From: Xylocopa sonorina
Lineage: Eukaryota; Arthropoda; Insecta; Hymenoptera; Apidae
NCBI RefSeq assembly: GCF_050948175.1
Contig: NC_135194.1
Coordinates: 9,168,033 to 9,232,032, forward strand
Direction of reading: 5' to 3'
DNA: 64,000 nucleotides
In this document: in pieces, positions 12,501 through 25,419 of the stretch
How positions within the stretch are numbered: position 1 is the stretch's first letter
How the letters are laid out: each line of letters starts with the position of its first letter
Translations under genes and position numbers: made by a program
The notes under the pieces: generated by a model
Databases searched by the model: none
Told to the model about the DNA's origin: nothing
Seen by the model: the letters and a program-made list of their open reading frames with translations, nothing else

Positions 12501-15500
12501 CGGCGAAGAGGGCTGCGCGCCGTTGCGCATCACTCGCGCTCCTGCCCTGTATCGCGCGGGTACATCGACTGGAGAAATTGGCTATCGGCGTACTTCTCGG
12601 CCCGGGGCCCATTATCTTAGCGGAAAAAAAAAGTTAGTAAATCATCCGCGATACAATCTGCGCCTGGTCCCGGGCCCTCGAACTTGGCCCTGCCTGCCGC
12701 GCACCCCCGTTCGACCATCCCCCTCCCACCTTGGTAATGAAGCAACGTCAATAGGATAATGCTCGTCCGTGGTTTTTTAATTAATCCCAATGAACGGAGC
12801 TGGGTCGCGGGACAGCGGGTCGTTGCGTGCCACGCGCTTGTTAGCGGCGCGAGTAATCGCCGCTGGAAATCTTCGAGAGGCCCTGTCGCGTGTGTCGAGA
12901 TCAATTTTCCGGTCGAAATCAATCGAGCGATGGAATGAATCTTGTCGCGTTCACTGGCTATTCTTTGAGTTTCTGATCTGCTTTTATCGTTGGTTCTCTT
13001 TGGCGTTTCTTTTGCGAGGCTTGCTTTTCGCAATGACACCCTGTCGCGTCGCGTGATGCTGCGGCAGCTGATGATTAATGAAGTATGGCTGTGTTTAGAT
13101 GACGCTGGATAAAGGTAGTTTTCAATGGACGACCGTTGTGGATGAATCGATGTTACGTGGCGCGAGAGAATGTTTGAAGCGGTTTGTATGTACGCGTGTA
13201 AGGCGTGGATAGTAGACAGCCTTTGTCGAAAAAGGAAATTTCTCTCGGAGGCAGTTGAAATGGTAAACGACTGAAAGAAATTTGAAAGGATCGCTCTGAA
13301 AGTCCAAATGCGCGCGAATGGAAGAGGAGAATTGCTTTTTGCTATTTAGATTAATGGCGAATGGCGGTGGGATGTGGATTAACGATAACTCGCGAGAACA
13401 AAAATAAAGTTTTCATTTGAGGGATAAGAGATTGCCGCAAATGAAAATTTTAAGAATTCAGAGTAATCGCTACTTTGCTCCAATTAAATATTCGAATAAT
13501 TTTCCGCGAGCATTGAAAATTTAACCAGAACTTTGAATCTTGAAACGTGATAAGAAGCTTTGGCATCGAGGTTACACTAAAACCTGACGCCTTGCAAAAA
13601 TGGCGGTAGGAATTCGATTGTAACTACTGTACGATTAACTAGCAACGATAAAACAAAGTCGAGAATGGTCGCACGGTAAAAATTATGAACGCTGCTGTTG
13701 ATTCGAAGTGAAACACTTCAGAGACCAGCGCGAAAAATAATGAACTACCTTCAACCAGTGATAAATAAGTATTCGAGCGAAATAAGTAAGAAGCGGAGAG
13801 GGTGCGAGAAAGGTTGCCTGGCAGAAAGTTCTTTAATTAATACCGAGACACTTTTTGCCATGGAAGCGGTAATTTTCCGGCAGCCAAACTTTACCGCATC
13901 CTTGCAATTAGTTTCAGAGCTGAGAAAACGTGTGAGACAAGATGGCCACGCGCAACGGTTGAACCATTCCGGTTAGAAAACGAAAGCAGTGTCCCTGTAC
14001 ATTTTCGAGCTTCAGATTAAAAGATTGCGAGTGATAATGATAATCAAAAAAAGGAAAGGCAAAGAGAGAAATCGGAATAAGACAGGGAGAAACAAAATTC
14101 AAGCCAGCACGTAAATATTCGACTAAAGAGAAGCACGAAATCAGAGAGATGGAACGAGAAATGGTGAAGCAAACGCAAGGAAAGATTCGACGAACATTTC
14201 TGTTAACGACGCTTGTTAAAACAGCGTCGAGGAACAGGCGAGTAAGACAGATGTAGAATAAATACGAGGGAAATAGGAGAGTTCAGTGGCGGTGTGTATA
14301 CAAATCTTTAAGAAGAGAGAAAAAATTGAACGCGCAAGAAAATGACTGAGAAAGGAGTAACGCAGTGCCAAATATGGTTTTCAATTATTTTATTTTTCTC
14401 AATATCGATGAAATTTTTCAAATACTCCCAGCGCTACGGATACAAACATCCTTCCGACTAATTATTACATCGTGTCGCAAATTGGATCCATTTAATAGGT
14501 CCGTAATAAAGGACATGCCGCGTTCAATGAGCATAATTGGTACAATCACCAATTGATCAACGGCACGTCTATTCATGTAATAGATGCGTTGGTTATCTCT
14601 GTGAACGCTATTCAGTTCGCCTGTAACGGGACCGTGACAACCGACCGTAATGAATGAATAATTTATACGCGACTAACCTTTTATACACGTCGTGAGTGTA
14701 GGCGCTACATCGTGCCACACGTATTGCACATTAATCCAGGGACGAACTGTTTCATGTAAACACGATTAAATTACATTTTTTTCTTGCATCTTAGCGCAAG
14801 TACAATTTTCACCTCCTCCAAGTCAAATCGTACACCCCGTCTGACCGTGTCGCGAAATGGCCAGCGTCTCACCGCTCGCGAGAGACAATACAGCCCCCGT
14901 CGCCCTCGCCAGAAAAGGGGAAAAAACACGGCGGAAGGTGCGAAACGAGTGGCGAGGCAACGAGAGGAACAGTTAAAAAGGAGAAGAAAAAGCGGTGGGA
15001 GACAAAGGTGCTCGCACAATGGCGAGTGTGGGTGCGCGTAAGTGTAATGTATGCCCGCATTGTTTAGAGGCGTCTTGCCGCGGCCGTGTAGGCCATTGCA
15101 CGCGGTGTACACGTGTCCACCCACCGCTACACGCGGGTTACTCAGCGGCACCCACGCGTCCGCCCGTGTTTCGACGGTGAGCCGCGAAAAACCTCGACGA
15201 CGAAACGCGGCTCGGCCAAATCGCCGGCGCAACGGCTAATTCGCCGTTTGTGTCATGCAAATGCCGCTGACGAAAGAACGGGGCCACCGTGACGGACGCG
15301 GTCGGCCATTGTCGGGGTTGCGTCATTGGCGAATTAGGGTGCGCGTGCGGCATAGTCCGTTGAAAAAGATAAATTCCGCTGCTTATTCTTGTCCCCAGCT
15401 TGGAAACTGTTGGAGCCAGACGTGGATACGAGTATGTGAATATTTAAATTAAATTTAGATTTAATTTTTTTCTTTTTTCTTTGCTACACGCTTATATTAT

Positions 15501-16685
15501 GTATCATCGAATTGGTGTTAGGAGGTGATACGCGTAAGAAATGGGAACTTCAGCTGATTGAAGTAGGTTATGCAAACGGCTTCAGTCAGCTGCGTACGGT
15601 TCGCGGAATGTAGGTTGATCTCAATCGTTTTATCATTTTTGCTTTCATAAATAACCTACGCGGGAAGCGACTTTCTACTTTCCACTTGTATCGAATTTCC
15701 CTGCAATTTTCTTACCGATTTGAAATTCATTCTGCAGACATCGTTAGTGGTCCCCTTTATTTTCATAAATATTTGATCAGACACTAGTGCGCGTTCCTTG
15801 GAATGCATAATGATAGCACACTTTTGATCGATAGTCCCCTTCTGCTGCACGTGCGACGAGTGCTATCGTTTATCGCTAATCTCTAAGTTTGTTGCGCGCG
15901 AGCATCAAAGATGGATTCGTTTCGATGAAATCTAAACAATCTTCTTCCGTTTTTCTCGAAAAGAAAGGAGAAACATGAAATCCCTTTTGCACCTTGTAGC
16001 AATTTACCCTTTTGTCGTCGCGGAAAACAAACAGCGTATAATCGAATTCCGATCCCAACGAGAATTTCCCACTCTCGTGCAATGAAACTCTCACCCGTTC
16101 GAAGTTCTAACAAATTCCATCGCGCCAGAGCGCCTGATGAATTGTTTATTCCAATTTTCGTTCGACGCGTGGAGTACAGCGAAATTAACTGTGTGATCGT
16201 TCAACTTTCGTTGTTTCGAGGACACGTCACGGGGGATGATGAGCGCAGCAACTTTTCGTATCAATTTTTTTTGCTCACCGTGCAACTGTCAGCAACCAGA
16301 AACAGCATCGTTAATTAATTGTTAAACCGTAGAGAATCGATCGCAGGGAGAAGTTGCGTGAACTCGATTCTTCAACCAGCAGAGGACGTTCACTTGAAAT
16401 CGAATGTGACGCGACTCGATCAATGCGATCAAGCGTAGACGCTAGAAAAATCGTGTTGCGCTTGATTGTTAGTTTCAGACTGCCTAGATTCGGTCTGAAT
16501 TCAAATAACACGACTAGTCTGATCGAGGCTTCAGTATCAAACTCTATTATTAGATAGCACGTCTCATAATATCATTCGGAGTTGGTTCGAAACTCTCTCA
16601 CAGATGGCCAGGCAGTTAAACGAGTTCCCGCAGCTGTAAGCGTACCCCACCGGTTAGATATTGTGTCGCGATGGCTGAGGAAACC
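3547..16685. other. Long CpG-rich non-coding stretch
   Basis: No gene, RNA or transposon is recognised in these 13 kb. GC-rich, CpG-rich parts (about 8.0-9.7 kb) alternate with AT-rich parts (about 13.3-14.6 kb). A purine/CA microsatellite lies at 11951-11992. Isolated donor-like words occur, such as GGTAAGT at 9739, but no paired acceptor and coding frame could be supported. Open frames up to 153 codons are multi-frame shadows without recognisable domains. Confidence 0.55.
11951..11992. repeat. Compound (GA)n-(CA)n microsatellite
   Basis: GAGAGAAAGAGAAAG passes into GAGAGA and then ACACACAC with one interruption. It is simple-sequence DNA that creates spurious open frames on both strands. 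Confidence 0.9.
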
Positions 16686-16901
16686 AAGATCATACTTCAC
16701 AGGATCATTTCTGTAGTATATCTGACCTGCTCTGAGTCCAAACTTAGAGTTGATGCAGCCACGATGACGAGGCATAGTTCCTTTCCCTGAGCGTGAGGAC
16801 GACTCGAGAAGTTGACTTTGTTCAACTTCTCAGTCATCGATGATCGTTCACCCCTTGTATCCAGTACAAGGGGGGTGGGGAAGTGGAACTTTCTGAGTGG
16901 T
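16686..16901 (+). ncRNA. U3: U3 small nucleolar RNA (C/D box)
   Basis: U3 guides early cleavages of the pre-rRNA in the nucleolus as part of the small-subunit processome, pairing with the 5' external spacer and 18S sequence. Recognition rests on U3-specific boxes in the right order. The 5' end is AAGATCATACTT. Box A is at 16701-16718 (AGGATCATTTCTGTAGTA, close to the metazoan AGGATCATTTCTATAGT). A C'-like box GATGACGA is near 16763. Box B, TGAGCGTGAGGA, is at 16788-16799. Box C, CGATGATCG, is at 16838-16846. Box D, CTGA, is at 16893-16896 within TTCTGAGTGG. Two stems fit the 3' domain: a 10-bp stem at 16806-16815/16822-16831 between boxes B and C, and a 9-bp stem at 16851-16859/16865-16873 after box C. 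The length of about 216 nt is normal for U3. Animal U3 is transcribed by Pol II from an upstream PSE, expected around 16625-16645; I could not verify that element. The ends are good to a few bases. Confidence 0.93.
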
Positions 16902-17569
16902 CGCAATTTATATAAAAATCAAAATTTCAATTTTTTTACGAGTGAATTTTGCAGTAAATTTTTTATTGCATGCAAAAAATTTGTCAGTTACTTCGTAGGA
17001 AATTTTTTTAATTCATGTCTGCAAAATACATTCAGTTGAGAGGAAAAATATATATGGTAGATGTAGAATTTTTATACTGAAACCACATTTTGCTTTTATT
17101 TTTGACATCAATTTCTGTCAATTGTTGAAACTAAAAATGAAACTTCTGTTGCTACGCCAGTTTTCTGTTCAATAATTTACGTCGGGACGCTTCGCGGTAC
17201 TGATACAATTTTAATAAGAATTAAACCCGTTTATCTAGAGCAGTGTTTTAAATTTTTATCAATCGCAATTTATTGCAATTTTATCAGCTGCAGTAAATAA
17301 CATGGTTTCGATATACATTCGAAAAAGAAGTAAATTATTTATTGTCTGGAACAGAAAAAATAATTACAATCTCGTGAATAATTCAATTGTAACACAGTTG
17401 CTACATAAATTTATTATTGGTGCACAAACACTTTATAATTTATGTGTGGAAGCATATAGAATATGTACACTTGACAAAGTCAAATAAAATTTTAACATAT
17501 TATATTTGTTAAGAATCAACAAATGTACCATGCAAAAAGAATCTACATGGGAAAAAGTAATCACACTCT
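16902..17569. other. AT-rich spacer between U3 and tRNA-Ser
   Basis: This is a strongly AT-rich, low-complexity spacer with no recognised gene. The first part (16903-17060) would hold the 3' processing signal of U3. The end (17552-17556) carries the Pol III terminator of the convergent tRNA-Ser gene. Confidence 0.6.
17552..17556 (-). terminator. Pol III terminator of tRNA-Ser
   Basis: A run of five T on the minus strand lies about 14 bases past the 3' end of the tRNA, as expected for RNA polymerase III termination. Confidence 0.7.
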
Positions 17570-17651
17570 CGCAGTCGGTAGGACTCGAACCTACGCTCCC
17601 AGAGGGAATCTGATTTCTAGTCAGACGCCTTAACCACTCGGCCACGACTGC
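17570..17651 (-). tRNA. tRNA-Ser(AGA)
   Basis: This is an 82-nt class II tRNA gene. The acceptor stem GCAGTCG pairs fully with CGACTGC and is followed by a G discriminator (complement of 17570), which is typical of serine tRNAs. The anticodon loop CTAGAAA gives anticodon AGA (complement of 17616-17618), reading UCU and, with inosine, UCC and UCA. A long variable arm (CCCTCTGGGAGC) and the T-loop GGTTCGAGTCC are present. There is no intron and no encoded CCA. It lies 668 bp from the convergent U3 gene. It looks intact and functional. Confidence 0.98.
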
Positions 17652-20469
17652 TCGTTGTGACAAGTTTATTTATTGCTCCTGAGAAGTCTTCATATTATTG
17701 CATAAAGGACAAAATGTTACTATAATTTATCTGCCTACGTTTTAAATAATCCCTTCCACAACTGTCAAATTAATACTCCAATATATTAACACGACGAGCG
17801 ACAATAGAAATATACTTTTAACTGCTTTAAATCATCACTATTAAATTTATATTATAAAATCCAAGAGACCGTCAGCGACCAATCGAATCCAACAAGAACT
17901 AATCGAATCGTCATTGAAGTTTCAAATCGCAGCTGCGATGGAATCACGACTAAACCGTGCACGACGAACCTAATTCCTGTTACAATATCCCTCCAATTCC
18001 AATCAATTTCCGCGTCAAGCGAGCAAACTGCGAGCTCGACAAAGAAGTCAAAGCAGCTGATTAACAGGTTCTAAATCACGTCGCGCGGCGCGTGTTTTAT
18101 CAGCGCGAAACATTAAACAAAACACTGTCGAATCAGGGGTTAAACGCGACGCGGATGGAACGCAAAGCTGGCGCCTGGTCGCAGCGAATCGGCGTTCGAT
18201 GGAAAAGAGCGGAGCGACCAGTCGTCACGCAATTATCGACGGCCGCTTGGGGAACGAGCCGGTGGCTAATTAGCGAAAGTAGTGTCAATGATGCAGCGCG
18301 GTTCGTCGGCGTACAAATTTACCCCCTTAACCTGGCAATATCCCCTTCTGCTCGCGCTGGACCATAATGGCGGCGGTATTTGCACGGCAAACGCGCGTCG
18401 TTAGTTTTGTCCGGTCGAGGCTAAAGGCTTTATTTAACAGCAAACAGGATACGCGTGCTGCGCCCATGAACACGTTGTAACCCGCTGACGTGACACGCCA
18501 CCAGGGGGTGGATGGACGTTGTACAACCGCGTGTCACCGCGAAACTCTCCAATGCTGAGGATTATTTTTTCAAATCGCAATTTTACCGTATCCGATTCAG
18601 AGTTGCAGATAACAGATTCGTTGATGGGATTAACTTCTCTTCGCAGGTTTCTTTATCGGCGTATTATACGTAGTAATTTAATAGCTGCGTGTAATCAGTT
18701 TCACAGTCGCGATATAAAACTACGAGTGAGATTTAAAGAGCAAGGCTCATCAATTCGAACCGACCATCTCACTCGAAATAAGAGCTAGAAGACGCGCGAA
18801 CGCTCTCTACGCCTCGACACCCTGCGCGCCAGCAAAACAACTTGCCCTCGGTGAAAAAGAAGTAAACCCTGCTGCGCTCGTACAGAAGACGCCTTATCAT
18901 TTTTCATACCCCGTTACATTCACCCTTATCGCGTTCTCCTCCCCAGCCGCGTCCAGCGAAAGCAGAACCACCGAGACGTTTTAAATATTCACGAAGCCGG
19001 TTCGCCCGTTCGCCCAGCTCGTCGTAGCCGGAACCACCCCTTCGTTCTCTGTCGATCCGCCGTTCCGATTGTCACGGCAGAGACAAAGCGTCGGCTGGTT
19101 TAAAATACTGCGCCGTTGGATTAGCTTGTTCCGGAGAACGCGTGCGCGAATCGGCTGCGTCTTCGAGGGCCGATTCAGGGGCATCCAGGCGTTAAGCTGA
19201 TAGCTCAGTCGCGGCCTAGACGTAAATGAGGGACGCTAAAGACGCTCGCTGAATGGCACCAGAGATCCGCGCGCGATTCGCCGCGACGATGCTAACTGTA
19301 CAAGCGCTACAATGTAATGCCAGTTGGGTGCCTCTCGCGTCTGTAGAGAAGGGAACGTTAAGCCTTCTTTTGTTTCGTCCTTTTACAAGATTGTAGAATT
19401 TTTCATCCGTTAAGTATTTCCTGTGACTGCTGGTTTCTATTTATTTCATCCCTGAGCCTGGCTCGCTGATAGATTTGTTTCGTGCAATGACATTAAACTA
19501 CGAAAGTTATATACAGCACGGGCCGTATCGTACACAGGTTAATATAGCTCGTTGTTCGTCGGAATCCACGCTAGTTACCGAAGAACCCCAAAGGACTCCC
19601 TCCATTTTTCCTCATTTCCCCTGCCCCTCCTTTTACTTCCTTTTTTCCTGTACTTTCCTCGTACGACTCATTCGTTCATTCTACTCCCCATCTCTCGCGT
19701 CGTATAAAAGCGTATATCAGTTAAGCACGGCTATTTGCTATCAGAAAAAAATGTGGAAGCATGGTGTCGGTGATTATCAATATTTATCAGCAAACTGAAA
19801 TGCAAATATTTAGCGTCTCCGAACCGGGGGAACGCGGAGCGTTATACCATTTTCGAAACAAACGATTCAGATAAAATATCCTACTATTTCATCGCGTACT
19901 AGTATTTTAAAAACCATTTCAAGTAAATCACGGTTAATCCTCGGAGCAACGCGAATTTGAATCGCGCAAACATTTTTTATTTTGATAAATACATCGCGAA
20001 CCGTGCGAGCATACGCGATAGTTTACACGCCGCACGAAGAGGATCGCAGCCGGATAAGCTGCGAAAATACGCACTTACGCCACAAACTTTTCAATCCACC
20101 CTGTCATTTTTTTGGCGCGCTAAAACCCATAACGATGTATTCGATACGGTACAAATAAACGTGTCCAAATTTTCTGAACATATCTCAATGCATTCGCATT
20201 TGCACTTTCGGTGCAAAATTTCCACCCCTTTGTAACACCGTTGTATTCATCCCCCAAACCAACCCTTACCCCGCTTCATTCTCTACGTACTCCTTTCCTT
20301 ATCTCGCAGCAGACCATTTCCACTTGTCTATTTCGTTTCGTAGCCCCGTTTCAGCCCCAACCACTCGCTTTTCCCCCGCGTCGCCGCCTCATCCTTCTTC
20401 CAGCCATCCTCGTTCTCACCTATGCCCCCGTTGTCTCTATTTCGAGGCCGTTTCCCGGCGTAACTGCCG

Positions 20470-20483
20470 CCCCCCCCCCCCCC
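20470..20483. repeat. C14 homopolymer
   Basis: A run of 14 C residues in otherwise CpG-rich DNA. It is prone to length error in sequencing and to G-quadruplex-like structure on the other strand. Confidence 0.9.
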
Positions 20484-23400
20484 GACGGTTACAAACGATA
20501 CTGGCGTTCCGGAGGGGTTGCAATGGATTTAAGTCACGTTCGTTCCGCTTAATCCGCGCGCATTCTTTCCGGCGGTGCCGCCACGGCGAATTCCAGGATC
20601 CGCAGCCGACGACACGGACGTAATTAAGACGTAACGCGCGGCTTTAAACGCGGCTGCCACCGGTGAAATAATTACGGCGCGGCTGGAGGCAGCCGCGAGA
20701 AGGAACCTCCAGGAAGGCGGCTCCTCCGACCCTCGTTCCAGGTCGTCCTTCGCGCAGCGCGCGCCTCGCACGAACTCGCCGGATACGCCGGTGTTAAGGA
20801 CTCGTCCCGGAGCCTTTTTCAACCCCCGCGTGATCGATGCCGGAGATCGCGAGAATTGTCTGCGAAACGGATGTACGAAGCGGGCTGTTCTTAGGGGCGC
20901 TTGAGAAAGATATATACTGCGGATTTTGGAGGATGTTTAAGGGCTGAGAGTTAAGAGGCGGCGGGGCGAGTTTGGGGACGGTACGGTTGGGGGATGATTA
21001 AGTATTCCGGGAGAGGGTTGTGTTACTTGTTCAACGTGTAACGTTGAGGAGCGTTCTTTTTTGGGGGAGGAAGAGTTCTATTAACAGTACGTAACCGTTA
21101 ATCGCTATGAATATTCAGTATGAAATTCGCGTCAAGTATAAAATTATAAATAACAAATGCGAATTATAATACAAATTGTAGTTACAGAATATCCCGTATG
21201 TACATAATGCAATTACTTACGCGATACAACATGTAGCATTTCAAAAACTCTACTGTGGAGTAGAATCATTTATTGAGCTAGAAATTACATGCAGTAAGAT
21301 AGCAGAAAGTCCTGTTCCAAAAAAACAAAATACATATTATCCTTCCGTAGAACAAAACAATCACATTTTTGATAAAAACGGAATAATCTTCCAAAGTTAA
21401 CTTTTTCAAATATCCATGCATCTGTTCTCCACGAGTTCCCGCTTTACAGAACAAAAATACAATTCTCACGTTCACTTAACCACGGAAAAGATCACGCGCG
21501 CCCTTCGACATCCACTGAAATATTCAGCCTCGACAAACAGCAGTATCGACTCGAAACTAAGTCAGCGGCTGGAGAAAAGTGTGCCCGCGAGAACGCAATT
21601 CGTTTCGCGAAGATATCTCTGTCCGTTCCGGCGATACAGGGGTTTGAAGTTGGCCCGCGAGGGCTCCGGAAGCCGCTGAATGGGGCGGCCGAAATTCCCG
21701 GAAACGGCGTGACCCACTTTTTACGGCGGAAGCCGCGTACGCGCGTTTCAGTGTAGCAGTAGTAGAAAAAGCGCCGCGTCAGCCAGCGCCGCTGACCAGG
21801 GCGCGCGAGCCCACGGTTGGGGTAGGTCAATGACGGGGCGCGAGCGAGAGACCAGCGTAAAGGGAGCTGGAATTACGGATCCCCCTTTGAACGGCGATAT
21901 CTCGCGAACGAGACGTCGTATCGGGATGAAACGAAAAGTGAATTAAAGGTGGGAATCCGTGGTATCCGCTGGGCGGAACGAGATCGGTCGCGGGTCAGTA
22001 TGGTACGGAGAAAGAGAGGGAGAGTGTTTCAATTAGCGATTGGTTTTTCCTCACGTTTCTCTTCACTGAAATAGTGATGGATTTGATAATGGAGTTTCGC
22101 GAGGAACGGTATGTTGCCTGGATGTCTTTAACTCGTGTGAATGATGTGTTAATCAGTGAGAGAATAGTTCTGTTTTTTGGAGCAATTGGGAATTTTGATG
22201 GTTCATCGAGTGCGATGAGTAAATGCTATTTAATGGGACGATATTTGGGTAGGTTTGTATATCGATTGAAACACGTTTCAATCGCTCCTCTCATATTTTA
22301 TCTAACAGATTTGAAATTTACAAAGTTCGTATTACTAAATGTCTGAGAATCGAAATTTCATATCCGTGTTAATCGCTAATAGAAACGTTACTCCTCGAGC
22401 TCCTGTACAACCGAAGAACGAACTGGGAGAACATTTTTTTCTATCCACAGAACAATACCCTTGTCTCGCGAAAATTCAAAAAGGGCGTTTCCAAGTCCGC
22501 GCGTAAATCCATTTTCCGGGTGGAAAAAGGAGAACGTAGGAGAGACCGAGGGAAAGCCAGGAAGGACGGGACACGGGATCGTAAAATTGAAATTCGCAGG
22601 CGAACGGCTTTGCCCGCGAGTGTCCACACGTTCGCCCGTGTGTCGGGCGGGTCTGACGGGACCGGAATTCATTTCAGCCGGTAACAATTTCGGATAAGAG
22701 CGGCGACCGTACCCGGAATTACGTACAAATAGATAGCGTTATCCACTCGCGGCGCGCCAATAAATCGTTTTATCCGGGTGCCGCGGCGTTTATTTAAGTC
22801 CAGCCTGCGGGGCCATTTTTCTGGAACTATCCCGAGCGGGGCCATTACGGTGGCCGAGAGTAGAAGAGAACGTTCACAACCGTTTCGGCTATCGTCATTG
22901 CGATACGATGCAACTTCTGTCCCGCGGGAAACCCTCACCCCGCTCTTAAATACAACCTAGTTAACCCGTTCCCGTGGATCTCTCCCTCGTTTGTTTCGCC
23001 TCCTCTTGCTTCCGTTTGCTTCCGTTGCTTGTAAAATGTTGCAGGCCAGACGGGTTCCACTGTTTTTGAGCAGATTGCCTGTTTATATGGCCAACGCCCG
23101 CGAACCTTCCGTTTCAACGACGAGTTCTCGCCGTAACTATCCCGAGATCGCGCCGTTTTATCGCGTACCATCGCATCCAGTGGTGTGTAATTGCTTCTTT
23201 CGATCTTGCTTTCGTTCTCCTCGCGAGGACTGTTCCCCGTGCGAGTTTGTTTGTTATAATCTGACGGGAATTTTAATTACGCTTTGCCTGGGATATCGGC
23301 CGGGAATAAGGCGAATAAAAATCTTGCGATTTATTGTATCGCGCGGGGGAACTTTCGTATTAAATGAAATATGGAGAAATTGCATTTCAGGAAATGAATT

Positions 23401-23940
23401 TTCGAGCACGAAAAAGCGCTCTGCTAAGTACATAATTGCCTTACGGTTTAATCGCGTTACGTTTTAACACGCGTGACGTTGCCCGGTTATAATTTAACAG
23501 CGAGAATTTTAATTAAATAATCCAACGCCTCCAACGTGAAAAACTACGCGGAAGGTGTGGGATTAATTATCGGGAAACGAAAGCAAACGCGTATTTCCGA
23601 TGAACGTCAGCCTCATATTTTTCCCGCCGCGTTTGAATGTTCCATTAAAGTTACAGGAACCGCTGCAGTTGAGCGGAAAGGATCACGGCTTATGGCTCCA
23701 TACCCCTTTTTCACGCGGAACTGGTTAATCCGCGAACCGAATAAAATCGCTCTTTCGTTCCTCTTTCCGGTCACCTGATTCCGCATTTATATTTGCCGCG
23801 AGGAGCGCAACCGTTGAATTATTTTTAACAATTTAATGCGACCACGCCGTTGGCGTACAAAATAAAGGCGGACCTGAATGCGGAAGCATTCAAAGTGAAA
23901 TCTGGAATTATCTGCGGCGAATGAAACGTTGGCGCTCGCC

Positions 23941-23958
23941 AGAGAGAGAGAGAGAGAG
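23941..23958. repeat. (GA)9 microsatellite
   Basis: An uninterrupted AG dinucleotide repeat. GAGAG words are also the core of insect GAGA-factor sites, but nothing else here argues for a promoter. Confidence 0.9.
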
Positions 23959-25167
23959 CTACGAATGATTTCTATAAACGATTACGAAATTCCACGTACG
24001 CGGTACCAAACAATTTTAGAAATGCAGTAATCTCGTCCATTTTTGGTTAAAATTTTATATATTCAATTTCGTATATTTGGTATCATTTTATACATTATTT
24101 CGCGTTCGTATTTGCAATAATATTTTCCAATCCCTTAAAATTGCTTCGAATATTCCAATTCTTTCGTCGATCGCACAATTTTTCCACGTGCATTAAATAA
24201 ATGGAACTGTAACTCGGAAGGATGATACGCGTGAAGCGAGACGGTATTATTTCCGCTGTCGTTCGCGAGATAACAGAGCCGGGAAACGTCAACAAGCAAT
24301 GCGTCACTTTCTTCCGCTTTTCAAATTGTACACGCGTCTAATCTACTTTAACCTTGCCCTTCCGGCAGTCTTGTCGCGACCGTCGCGATCGTCGTATCGT
24401 ATCCGCGATGGCTGCTTTTACGACTGTCGAGTAGTTGAGTGTTACTTACTGCGCTTTCACGAATCTTACGTGTGTACCAACTGTACGAAAAGGATGGCGA
24501 GTAACAGACAGTGGACAGAATATTTTAGCAGATGGTAAGTTCATTTAAGTATACAATTAAATAACTTCAGATCGAATGGCATCGAATTTCATGAATTTAC
24601 GTGGTGGTGCGTCGTTAATTATTGCACTGTTTTTATTAACATCAGACGTTTCTGTCGTTATCATAAAACATACGTTGCATCTTGGAAGTCGTTTAATCAT
24701 AAATTAGGTGAAGAAATGTAACGTCGTTCTTCGAAGTTCCTTCGAACGATGAAGTAGTTATTGTTCTCCTCCAATACTTTCGCTTCTCAAACGAAAGCTC
24801 TTCGAGCGATCTCAATAATCGAGGGTAGCCAATAAATTCCGGCATTGGTCGACTTTCCAAAGTACAATTGCAAATACCATTAAGAGCTCTCGCGCAAAAC
24901 TCCTTCATCCCTTAAAACAAATACAAACTCGAGCGATTGGTAGCTTTTTGTAGTCGAGCGAGAACTTCATCGATTACAGCCACTCAATTATTTCAACGAA
25001 ATCGTTTCAGGTAATAAAACAGTGTTGAACATTCTTCCAATCGGTTTCGTAATCCTAATCTACTGTTTCATCGAACACTCCTTCTGAAATACAATATTAT
25101 TCATCCACGTCGTACAAAAATCTCCGATGAAATTTAATTTCACGCAATTTTCCACCAATCGCGTACA

Positions 25168-25169
25168 TA
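25168..25169. repeat. TA target-site duplication, left
   Basis: TA directly abuts the left element terminus CAGTGCTGG and matches the TA at 26819-26820. TA duplication is the hallmark of Tc1/mariner insertion. Confidence 0.9.
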
Positions 25170-25390
25170 CAGTGCTGGACAAAAGTATTGGCACAGCATG
25201 ATTGTTATGATAAAAATGCTTATAACTATGAAACAAATTGTTAAAAAGGAAAAATTTGTTTACACGTTTATTTATTTATTATTCTAGATTATTATTTAAC
25301 AGAAACAGTAATATAAATAAAGTGATATGCGAAATAATAACAAAAACATATTTATTGAGCGTTTTAAGCATGGACAAAAGTATTGGCACA
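25170..25390. repeat. Left 221-bp terminal inverted repeat
   Basis: It reads as the exact reverse complement of 26598-26818 on manual alignment; homology stops immediately inside 25390. The 20-base word TGGACAAAAGTATTGGCACA occurs at 25176-25195 (outer) and 25371-25390 (inner), presumably the transposase binding sites. TTTATTTATTT near 25268 supplies AATAAA-type poly(A) signals for the minus-strand transposase transcript. Confidence 0.97.
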
Positions 25391-25419
25391 AATGATTGAA
25401 AGTACTTAGAAATTAAAAA

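Larger units (their letters stand above)
17652..25167. other. Non-coding DNA, no gene recognised
   Basis: The first 250 bases are AT-rich; most of the rest is CpG-rich. It contains a C14 homopolymer (20470-20483), a GA repeat (23941-23958) and a near-perfect palindrome at 22263-22284. Acceptor-like TTCTCTTCGCAG ends at 18645 and a donor-like GGTAAGT lies near 24536. I could not build an exon with a sustained, recognisable reading frame from them. Open frames up to 158 codons have no recognisable domains. Confidence 0.55.

Noticed and set aside
16806..16873. Two adjacent hairpins first considered as a possible miRNA or terminator
   Set aside because: They are explained as the 3'-domain stems of the U3 snoRNA.
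18625..18646. Good acceptor TTCTCTTCGCAG followed by GTTTCT
   Set aside because: The acceptor is decent but GTTTCT is not a donor, and no downstream exon frame or donor was convincing.
22991..23467. 158-codon plus-strand open frame
   Set aside because: No recognisable domain, no good flanking splice sites, and composition like the surrounding non-coding DNA.
24990..25016. TTTCAG|GTAATA as a ratchet point
   Set aside because: The upstream tract is not pyrimidine-rich and the donor is weak.
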